From: Ignavibacteriota bacterium
GTDB lineage: Bacteria > Bacteroidota > Kapaibacteriia > Palsa-1295
Assembly: GCA_003151215.1 (NCBI GenBank)
Contig: PLXB01000306.1
Coordinates: forward strand, 4,818 to 9,856
Direction: 5' to 3'
DNA length: 5,039 nt
Below the pieces are notes generated by a model. The model saw nothing but the letters and a program-made list of their open reading frames with translations, had not been told where the DNA came from and searched no databases. Both the position numbers and the translations under genes were made by a program. Shown here piece by piece: positions 1 through 4,571 of this stretch; position 1 is the stretch's first letter, and each line of letters begins with the position of its first letter.

Positions 1-152
1 GAACCGAAAACATAGGCAAGCCTTGCTCCCCCTGGAATCGGTTCGTCAAGTGCTTCATGGGTAAGATCTTTGATGTCAGTTCTCTTATCGAACCATGACA
101 TCAATCTTCCGCCCTTTGTTGAGCTATCTGCTATGCTAGATTTTTCAGACAT
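1..152 (-). CDS. Cytochrome b (bc-type complex), N-terminal fragment
   Basis: Membrane-embedded haem-b subunit of a quinol:cytochrome c oxidoreductase. Only about 50 N-terminal residues are inside the window; the gene runs off the left edge. The visible part reads MSEKSSIADSSTKGG, then SWFDKRTDIKDLTHEALDEP, then IPGGARLAYVFGS. This matches the cytosolic amphipathic N-terminus of cytochrome b/b6 proteins, where a W-x-x-x-R stretch precedes a PIP...Y.FG motif just before the first membrane helix. The haem-ligand histidines and quinone-site motifs lie outside the window, so b and b6 types cannot be separated. Two ATG codons are adjacent (155-153 and 152-150). I chose the second because the AAAGGA at 164-159 is then 6 bases away rather than 3. 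The start lies 20-odd bases after the Rieske stop, as expected for co-transcribed subunits of one complex. The identification rests on a short stretch plus this context. Confidence 0.88.
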   Translation of the reverse strand, partial: MSEKSSIADSSTKGGRLMSWFDKRTDIKDLTHEALDEPIPGGARLAYVFG

Positions 153-158
153 CATATT

Positions 159-164
159 TCCTTT
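159..164 (-). promoter_or_regulatory. Ribosome binding site for cytochrome b
   Basis: AAAGGA on the minus strand, in the 20-base gap after the Rieske stop codon. It is 6 bases from the ATG at 152 and 3 bases from the ATG at 155, so it favours the inner of the two tandem ATGs. Confidence 0.55.
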
Positions 165-175
165 GGGGCGTTTGG

Positions 176-745
176 TTATGCAATAACTTCTTTTGTCGGA
201 ACAAGTTGACGGAATGACTGATAGCGAACCTGCAGCTTTCCATCGGCAATACGCGAATCGAGTTCATCAAGATTGCGCGGAGGCGGACCGGAAACCAGTT
301 TGCCTGTTGGTTCGAACATTCCTTTATGACACGGACATGCAAACTGATGTTCCGCTTCTGCATATCTGACCGAGCAACCAAGATGAGGGCAGATCGCAGA
401 CAGCACTTTCAACTTCCCATCAGGTTCTTTGACAACGTAGACAGATTTTTCAAGAATTACTTTGCGCCATCCGTCTACTTGATTTACAGTGATCACTATT
501 TTCTTCGGTTCGGTGATCGCCGTTAGTTCATCGACTGTACCCAAGTCAGACCAGCCTGTCGCCGTCGTCGTATCTGTCAGCGGATGCAAGGCGAATCGGA
601 AAAGAGGGACAGAAAGAAATCCGCCGACAGTGACGGTTCCGATCCCGAGTATCCACCCGAGAAATTTCCGTCTTCCTGTCAGCGTTGCAGTTTCCTCTTT
701 TTTTGGAGATACCATTTCAGGATCTATCTTCACTTGATTGCTCAT
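176..745 (-). CDS. Rieske [2Fe-2S] iron-sulfur protein of a bc-type complex
   Basis: High-potential-side electron carrier of the quinol:cytochrome c oxidoreductase: it takes one electron from quinol at the outer quinone site and passes it to a cytochrome c. The protein has 189 residues, a normal length. Residues 25-29 (RRKFL) followed by a hydrophobic segment to about residue 52 form an uncleaved Tat-type signal anchor, as usual for Rieske proteins. The cluster-binding boxes are CPHLGC (119-124) and CPCHKG (137-142). Expected ligands are C119, H121, C137 and H140, with C124 and C139 forming the disulfide. A SGPPPR proline loop follows at 152-157. The serine and tyrosine that raise the cluster potential in mitochondrial-type Rieske proteins are here G142 and F144, pointing to a low-potential, menaquinol-type centre. 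It starts 30 bases after the cytochrome c stop with only a weak AAG-type ribosome site, and it directly precedes cytochrome b. Confidence 0.96.
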   Translation of the reverse strand: MSNQVKIDPEMVSPKKEETATLTGRRKFLGWILGIGTVTVGGFLSVPLFRFALHPLTDTTTATGWSDLGTVDELTAITEPKKIVITVNQVDGWRKVILEKSVYVVKEPDGKLKVLSAICPHLGCSVRYAEAEHQFACPCHKGMFEPTGKLVSGPPPRNLDELDSRIADGKLQVRYQSFRQLVPTKEVIA

Positions 746-775
746 GGTTTCTTAAAGATACTGCTGATTCATTCA

Positions 776-1132
776 TTACTTTTTCTTCTGTACAGCAAGC
801 CAGGTAGTGATCGTAGCCAATTCATCGTCAGTGCCTGTCCATTTTTTTAGATGTTTCTTGCCATTCTGTTCTTCTGTTTTCAGAAGCCAGCCTTTGATCC
901 AATCGGCATTATGTCTCAATCCGACTCCTGATAGATCGGGCGGCTGTTTTCCCGGTCCGGGCGCGCCATTACGTTCAATGCCTTGTGATTCTATTGTGTG
1001 ACATTTATCGCATTTGTTGTCTTTGAAGACACCCTTACCCGAAGAACCGCTTGCAAGATTGCCAATGCTTGCGGCTCCAATTGTGGCGCCCGCCAATGTT
1101 GCGAGCGCCATTATCATCAGAATCTTTTTCAT
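776..1132 (-). CDS. Small periplasmic monohaem cytochrome c
   Basis: A 118-residue secreted c-type cytochrome. Residues 1-21 or so (MKKILMIMALATLAGATIGA) form a signal peptide or membrane anchor with a lysine-rich start and an alanine-rich core. The single haem site is CDKCH at 41-45, preceded by GKGVFKDNK, the usual class I lead-in. A PPDLSGVG stretch (64-71) and a C-terminal helix with TDDELATITTWLA complete a class I cytochrome fold. There is no methionine anywhere after the signal region. The place where the Met ligand is normally found reads GKKHLKKWTG (91-100), so H94, or less likely H74 or a lysine, may be the sixth haem ligand. The gene sits 35 bases after the porin-cytochrome and 30 bases before the Rieske gene, so it probably shuttles electrons to or from the bc-type complex. 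It is too small and simple to be cytochrome c1. The ribosome site is weak and A-rich. Confidence 0.93.
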   Translation of the reverse strand: MKKILMIMALATLAGATIGAASIGNLASGSSGKGVFKDNKCDKCHTIESQGIERNGAPGPGKQPPDLSGVGLRHNADWIKGWLLKTEEQNGKKHLKKWTGTDDELATITTWLAVQKKK

Positions 1133-1167
1133 AACTATTTTTTCTTTTGTAAAAATGGGTAATACAA

Positions 1168-2529
1168 TTATTGGATCCAGCTTATCCTAAGAACAAACGT
1201 ATTATTTTTTGCTGTTCCAAGCAGATCCGTTCCGTTAGATGCAGGCGTATCCGAACTCTTCGCCGAGTATTGCGCGATAAGTTGCAGACCATCGCCAAAG
1301 TTATAGTTCACGAAGCCGGTAAACTGCGATATCTTATTATTATTTTGTGCAGTATTCGGATTCACCAGGTCATACCGAAGGCCAAATCCTACGAGATCGG
1401 TTAGCGCATAGTCTGCTTCTCCGAAGAATCCGTGACTTTGGGCATCGGCGGCATATGCAAAAGACTTCAGCGTCCACGTATTATCCATACCGTTTTCATA
1501 GCCGGCAAGTATAAGAGCTCTTTCAATCGGATAGCTTGCGTAAACAGCCCATCTGCTGAATTTATCCGTCCAGAAAAGCGAATCATTATTCGATGTTTTA
1601 GTTGTAGTATTGGTATTAATATCTGCTGTACCATGATAATATACTGCCGATACTCCGCCGCCATCTTCAGTCAGGATCTGGTTTGCGAAGACCATAAAAT
1701 CCAGTGAATTAGCCGAAGGAGCTGTTCCCGTTGGCTTTGCAGAACCGCCGCCAACTGCTGCATACGGTTTATCTTTTGCATCGTAAGCATAGCCGCTAAG
1801 GATCTCAGCATGAAGTGCCGTTCTGTTATATACATATCCCAGATCGATACCCATATTGCCGCCACCAACTCCGGTATAACCCGGTACGATCTTATCGCCT
1901 GCAGCTATAGCAGGCAAATTGATAGCATACGCTGATGTCATCAGAGCGCTGCCGCTAGAGATTCCGCGATCTGATGCTCCGTAACCTTGAATAGTGTTGA
2001 TGATTCCGACGCGAGTCGAGAACCATGAGTTTTCCGAACCGGTATAATAGCCGACCGAAGCGGTTGAGACGCTTACGGGGAAAGAAAGTCCGGAAGTTCC
2101 ATTATTTGCCGGGCTCGGTGGGTTGAATCCCAATTCCATTTCACTCGACACATGGCTATTAAGAGCGCCGAAAAGTGCGTAGAGTGAAGCGCCGGCGAAC
2201 TGAAGATTGAAATTATTAATGGAAGCGGATCCGGGTGTTGCCGATGTAGTGGACACATCATTCACCGATACATTCATGCGTCCGTCGAAATAATCACCGA
2301 GATTGAAATTCGCTATCGGTTTACCGATCTCCTCAGGAAGCCTGTAACCGGCTGCTCTGAATTTCCAGCCAAATTCGTTAAGTCTCGGAACTACGGCATG
2401 GCAACCCGAACAGGGCAGATTATATTTACGTGCAAAATTCGGCATTGCTTCTGTTTTTGTCACAAAACTCGTACTCGTTACCATAATAATAATTAAGAGA
2501 GCAGTGACTTTTGGATAAACGTAGCGCAT
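1168..2529 (-). CDS. Outer-membrane porin-like monohaem cytochrome (Cyc2-like architecture)
   Basis: A 453-residue protein with a signal peptide (about 1-28; hydrophobic core LLIIIMV, likely cleavage after T-E-A), then a short haem-c segment. That segment is FARKYNLPCSGCHAVVPRLN, with C40, C43 and H44 as the CXXCH site, followed by FGWKFRAAGYRLP. The remaining roughly 380 residues lack further CXXCH motifs. They are rich in Gly, Ser, Asn and aromatic residues in alternating patterns typical of beta strands (for example FGLRYDLVNP, QFTGFVNYNFGDGLQLIAQY), and the protein ends in a strand, FVLRISWIQ. This is the layout of fused cytochrome-porins: a haem domain plugging a beta barrel that carries electrons across the outer membrane. 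Cyc2, the iron oxidase of iron-oxidising bacteria, has the same layout and similar size. Other barrel cytochromes with a comparable FARKY-CxxCH-FG-FR-GYR head are known and are not proven iron oxidases. The gene leads an operon with cytochrome c, Rieske and cytochrome b. The start is supported by a strong ribosome site. Confidence 0.85.
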   Translation of the reverse strand: MRYVYPKVTALLIIIMVTSTSFVTKTEAMPNFARKYNLPCSGCHAVVPRLNEFGWKFRAAGYRLPEEIGKPIANFNLGDYFDGRMNVSVNDVSTTSATPGSASINNFNLQFAGASLYALFGALNSHVSSEMELGFNPPSPANNGTSGLSFPVSVSTASVGYYTGSENSWFSTRVGIINTIQGYGASDRGISSGSALMTSAYAINLPAIAAGDKIVPGYTGVGGGNMGIDLGYVYNRTALHAEILSGYAYDAKDKPYAAVGGGSAKPTGTAPSANSLDFMVFANQILTEDGGGVSAVYYHGTADINTNTTTKTSNNDSLFWTDKFSRWAVYASYPIERALILAGYENGMDNTWTLKSFAYAADAQSHGFFGEADYALTDLVGFGLRYDLVNPNTAQNNNKISQFTGFVNYNFGDGLQLIAQYSAKSSDTPASNGTDLLGTAKNNTFVLRISWIQ

Positions 2530-2535
2530 ATTTTT

Positions 2536-2543
2536 ACCTCTTT
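2536..2543 (-). promoter_or_regulatory. Strong ribosome binding site for the porin-cytochrome
   Basis: AAAGAGGT on the minus strand, 6 bases before the ATG at 2529. It is the best Shine-Dalgarno match in the window and fixes this start, suggesting the first gene of the operon is translated more strongly than those behind it. Confidence 0.75.
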
Positions 2544-2766
2544 AATTTTAATTAATTTTGTAATTTCAAACTTGATCTTTATTTGTTAAGAACATCGATC
2601 AACTCAGCCGATAGTCAATATGTATGCCAGATTCAGAAATGGCCAATAGTATCAAATGTAAGGGGATATGTATTTCAAAAGCGTAAAAATACTTTACACC
2701 CACTCAAATTTTTTCATAGGATGATTCAGATAAAATAATGGCAATTTTTCAATTGAGGGGAGACGG

Positions 2767-2810
2767 CCTAACTTATTTGAATTCGTAGTTTTAAGTGAGA
2801 GTAAGTTGGG
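2767..2810. repeat. Imperfect inverted repeat with CCTAACTTA arms
   Basis: CCTAACTTA (2767-2775) pairs with TAAGTTGGG (2802-2810), giving nine pairs of which one is T-G, around a 26-base loop. The left arm shares CCTAACTT with the inverted repeat on the other side of the transporter gene (3805-3842). Neither side is followed by a T-run, so it does not look like a terminator. The function is unknown. Confidence 0.45.
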
Positions 2811-2853
2811 GAACGACACTGAATGCAAAACTATGGTTTTTATTAGTCAAGAT

Positions 2854-2884
2854 AGTTACATAACTTTGGAAATAAGTTACATAA
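2854..2884. repeat. Tandem direct repeat AGTTACATAA, 21-base period
   Basis: AGTTACATAA occurs at 2854-2863 and again at 2875-2884. The first copy extends to a dyad, AGTTA-CA-TAACT (2854-2865); the second is a near-dyad, AGTTA-CA-TAATT. A 21-base period is two helical turns, which would place two protein-binding sites on the same DNA face. In addition, AAATAAGTTA at 2870-2879 is an exact inverted copy of TAACTTATTT at 2769-2778. The repeat lies between the transporter stop codon and the electron-transfer operon. It could be a regulator site, but no partner can be named. Confidence 0.4.
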
Positions 2885-2920
2885 TTCACACATTTTTCAA
2901 TGATAGCCACGAGGATAATC

Positions 2921-3637
2921 CTAATATCCTAAAAGTTTCGGAATCCACTCACCAAGGTAATACCCACCGAGACCGGAGACAATCCCTACTGCCAGTATTT
3001 CAATAACGCTAATAAGCAAATTGACCTTTGCCATTCTTCCTCGAACAAGACCTAAGATGATAAGGAATAGGATACTGAGAATTAATGATAGAATGTAAGC
3101 CTGCTGTATCGGAAGAAAAAAGTATGCGATAAGAGGTACAATAGAAGCAATCATATAAGAAAAGCCCATGGCGATACTATCCGCAATCCTAAACGTATTC
3201 GGTTCGATATCCAGGCCCAATTCTTTCTCTATCATTGTCTTTGCATAAGACTCAGGATTCTTATGAAGTCTTTCTGCAATGACCATGGCGTCCTCGGAGT
3301 TAACGCCTTCATTTTCCAAATGCTGCGCAAGTTCGCCCAACTCAAATGTGGGATTCAGGCGAATCTCATCGAGTTCGTGCTGGACTTCAGATTTATGAAC
3401 CTGTGCTTCTGCACGCCCGGAAATAAACTCACCGGCTCCCATCGAGAGGGCGCCGGCAAATGCTTCGGCCAATCCGGCAATGATCACTGTCCTGCTATTG
3501 CCGGTACCACCTGCCACAGCCGAAACTACACCAAGCGGAACGAGCAAGCCATCTAAGGATCCGAATACGATCTGACGAATGCGGCTCAGCCTTGCGACTC
3601 GCGCTTTTTCAGGGAATTTTTTTATGGCAGTTGGCAC
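2921..3637 (-). CDS. VIT1/CCC1-family Fe2+/Mn2+ transporter
   Basis: Inner-membrane transporter of 238 residues, a normal length for the vacuolar iron transporter family, whose members move Fe2+ or Mn2+ out of the cytoplasm. About five membrane helices are visible: roughly 23-43, 50-72, 152-173, 178-199 and 205-228. The first contains the family motif LDGLLVPLGVVSAVAGG, with D29 in the place of the transport-path aspartate. The second contains GALSMGAGEFISGRAE, with M66 and E70. Between helices 2 and 3 lies a soluble stretch of about 75 residues rich in Glu and His (E84, H87, E88, E91, E99, E102, H106 and others), matching the cytosolic metal-binding domain. The start is GTG at 3637: an in-frame stop lies 21 bases upstream and the first internal ATG falls inside helix 2. 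No strong ribosome site is present. The substrate cannot be decided from sequence. It has no ferritin-like domain, so it is not MbfA. Confidence 0.92.
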   Translation of the reverse strand: MPTAIKKFPEKARVARLSRIRQIVFGSLDGLLVPLGVVSAVAGGTGNSRTVIIAGLAEAFAGALSMGAGEFISGRAEAQVHKSEVQHELDEIRLNPTFELGELAQHLENEGVNSEDAMVIAERLHKNPESYAKTMIEKELGLDIEPNTFRIADSIAMGFSYMIASIVPLIAYFFLPIQQAYILSLILSILFLIILGLVRGRMAKVNLLISVIEILAVGIVSGLGGYYLGEWIPKLLGY

Positions 3638-3659
3638 AAAGTTTATTTCACGTAATCAT
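3631..3659 (+). promoter_or_regulatory. Candidate sigma70-like promoter, divergent from the transporter gene
   Basis: TTGGCA (3631-3636, five of six to the -35 consensus), then a 17-base spacer, then AATCAT (3654-3659, four of six to the -10 consensus). It overlaps the transporter start codon on the opposite strand. A start of transcription near 3665 would fall just before a series of hairpins that ends in a terminator-like structure. It is a prediction from pattern only. Confidence 0.35.
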
Positions 3660-3664
3660 TAGGT

Positions 3665-3756
3665 TCTCGCAGCGATTATGCGGGCAAGGTACAATCGACT
3701 TTGCCTTCCATAATAGAATGGAGAGGGTTAGCCCCTCTCCATATGTTTTTCTTTTT
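3665..3756 (+). ncRNA. Candidate structured small RNA (or transporter leader if read on the other strand)
   Basis: Three successive hairpins are seen on the plus strand. The first has 4 to 6 pairs (CTCGCA 3666-3671 with TGCGGG 3679-3684). The second has 8 pairs including one G-T (GGCAAGGT 3683-3690 with ACTTTGCC 3698-3705, 7-base loop). The third has 10 perfect pairs (3718-3727 with 3733-3742) and leads into two T5 runs. With the promoter-like sequence at 3631-3659 this makes a transcription unit of about 90 bases diverging from the transporter gene. The first two stems compete for two G residues. Because stems read the same on both strands, this could instead be a structured 5' leader of the transporter mRNA. 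I do not recognise any known riboswitch or RNA family. Confidence 0.35.
3718..3756 (+). terminator. Rho-independent terminator-like hairpin, plus strand
   Basis: ATGGAGAGGG (3718-3727) pairs perfectly with CCCTCTCCAT (3733-3742) around a TTAGC loop. Three bases later come TTTTT, C, TTTTT (3746-3756). The T-tract lies on the plus-strand side only, so the direction is plus, although no protein gene ends upstream on that strand. It could be the end of a small RNA. On the minus strand the stem is followed by no T-run. Confidence 0.6.
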
Positions 3757-3804
3757 AACCAACCATCACGAAGATGGTGAGGATCAAATTTTTGTAGGAT
3801 CGAA

Positions 3805-3842
3805 GCAAGTTAGGCAAACCTCAGGCGGCAGACCTAACTTGC
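3805..3842. repeat. Perfect inverted repeat GCAAGTTAGG / CCTAACTTGC
   Basis: Ten-base perfect arms at 3805-3814 and 3833-3842, separated by 18 bases. A further AAGTTAG lies at 3874-3880. The core CCTAACTT also appears at 2767-2774, across the transporter gene. There is no T-run on either side, so termination is unlikely. It could be an operator, a dispersed repeat or a recombination site remnant; sequence alone does not decide. Confidence 0.55.
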
Positions 3843-4025
3843 CAAATCCTATGCTCATTAATATTGCTCATTGAAGTTAGCCAACTCTCCCCTTGCCGTC
3901 TCTTCTCCAAATCGCAATACGCACTTAAACTGAAATTTATTAGTCATACAATATCCATTCCACTTTTAGAACCGGTGGTTAGAGTGAAGATGAATGAAGG
4001 AGACTATTTTACTATAATAAAAAAT

Positions 4026-4427
4026 TTATTGATGAATCGCTTCAGCTCCGATACCATGAATTATTTCTTCGAGAATCGAAGGATTAAATAATCTCTCCAG
4101 AATCTTATTAACTCCGGCAGTTTTAGCTGCTTCAATATCACAATGCCTGCTTCTCCCGTTTACCATAATTATCTGAGTGAGCGGAAGAATATTATGAAGG
4201 ATAGAAACGATCAAGTACGGATCGCTCGTTGCCATATCGAAATCAACGATGGCGACATTTGGTTGTTCCCATTGCCCGATTGCCATTGCTTCCTGCATAT
4301 TTCCTGCGGAAATCACTTCATATCCGTCAATCTGGAAATATCTCCCGACAAGGTTGCGGATAAAATCAAAATCCTCGACGATCATCAAGACCTTTTTCTG
4401 CTCGATCCTTGTGTCTTTCTTTTTCAT
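4026..4427 (-). CDS. Stand-alone receiver-domain protein, atypical signalling residues
   Basis: A 133-residue protein consisting of a single CheY-like receiver domain with no output domain. VLMIVED (13-19) is the first strand with acidic pair E18 and D19. NVAIVDFDM (57-65) carries the likely phosphoacceptor D62. Two usual switch residues have changed: the Thr/Ser at the end of strand 4 is N90 (IIMVNGRSRH), and the Lys-Pro of strand 5 is R112-L113 (ILERLFNPSIL). The DG after the phosphorylation site is DP (69-70). It may be phosphorylated poorly, or may act by binding a partner. I chose ATG at 4427, since the AAGGAA at 4442-4437 abuts the upstream TTG (4436) too closely to serve it. It lies 144 bases downstream of a sigma54 activator gene on the same strand and may belong to the same pathway. 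The partner kinase is not in the window. Confidence 0.85.
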   Translation of the reverse strand: MKKKDTRIEQKKVLMIVEDFDFIRNLVGRYFQIDGYEVISAGNMQEAMAIGQWEQPNVAIVDFDMATSDPYLIVSILHNILPLTQIIMVNGRSRHCDIEAAKTAGVNKILERLFNPSILEEIIHGIGAEAIHQ

Positions 4428-4436
4428 AAACAGCAA

Positions 4437-4442
4437 TTCCTT
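4437..4442 (-). promoter_or_regulatory. Ribosome binding site for the receiver protein
   Basis: AAGGAA on the minus strand. It touches a TTG codon at 4436 directly but is 9 bases from the ATG at 4427, which supports the shorter protein beginning MKKKD. Confidence 0.5.
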
Positions 4443-4471
4443 TATAGTAGAGTTAATTGTATCTGAACAAG

Positions 4472-4487
4472 TGAAAGAATTGTGCCA
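4472..4487 (-). promoter_or_regulatory. Near-match to a sigma54 (-24/-12) promoter before the receiver gene
   Basis: On the minus strand TGGCAC (4487-4482) is followed by five bases and then TTTCA (4476-4472). The sigma54 consensus is TGGCAC-N5-TTGCA, so the -24 half is perfect, the spacing is right, and the -12 half has one mismatch at the important G. Transcription would start near 4460, about 33 bases before the ATG. The adjacent gene encodes a sigma54 activator, which makes the match more credible but does not prove it. Confidence 0.3.
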
Positions 4488-4571
4488 AAACCAGAAAAAG
4501 GCCTTTTGAGAGATTTATCATTAAATCTGCGAAGTATCAGTTGTCCGGTTCTTCAAAAGAGATTAAGAAAT

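Larger units (their letters stand above)
2544..2920. other. Gene-free region upstream of the electron-transfer operon
   Basis: About 380 bases without a credible gene, very AT-rich next to the operon start. It must hold the operon promoter unless transcription reads through from the transporter gene. No clear promoter stands out. Weak minus-strand candidates are TTGAAA (2678-2673) with GATACT (2653-2648) at a long 19-base spacing, and TACATTTG (2660-2653), which resembles the Bacteroidetes TAnnTTTG element but has a TTTG only 15 bases upstream. Repeats are listed separately. A short AT palindrome, CAATT-TTTC-AATTG (2742-2755), lies near the middle. Confidence 0.5.
3638..4025. other. Gene-free, hairpin-rich region upstream of the transporter gene
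   Basis: About 390 bases without a credible gene on either strand. Translating the minus strand across it gives only short frames with repeated stops and no recognisable remnant. It is dense in dyads: 3666-3684, 3683-3705, 3718-3742, ACCATC/GATGGT (3762-3767 with 3773-3778) and the perfect 10-base arms at 3805-3842. There are also direct repeats, TGCTCATT (3852-3859 and 3865-3872) and GGATC flanking 3786-3795. It must include the transporter's own promoter or leader unless that gene is read through from the receiver gene. Confidence 0.6.

Noticed and set aside
2590..2618. Promoter with TTGACT (2618-2613) as the -35 box
   Set aside because: No acceptable -10 hexamer occurs at 16 to 18 bases; the best choices match only three of six.
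2766..2811. Integron attC-like site
   Set aside because: Ends resemble GCCTAAC and GTTGGGG, but the last box breaks the GTTRRRY rule, the 46-base length is below normal attC size, and no separate L boxes or integrase are visible.
2912..2930. AGGATA/TATCCT dyad at the transporter stop codon as a terminator
   Set aside because: The stem has only six A-T-rich pairs and is not followed by a T-run on the minus strand.
3633..3646. Sigma54 promoter on the plus strand starting at TGGCAC
   Set aside because: The base pair ten positions after GG is AT rather than GC, so the -12 element is absent; a sigma70-like reading fits better.
3990..4091. Small plus-strand open frame beginning MNEGDYFTIIKN
   Set aside because: About two thirds of it lies antisense to the receiver gene, it has no recognisable motif, and the composition is that of an AT-rich chance frame.
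4496..4507. AAAAGGCCTTTT palindrome as a terminator after the sigma54 activator gene
   Set aside because: It has no loop, only A-T arms once four bases are left for a loop, and it lies 65 bases past the stop codon; too weak to call.
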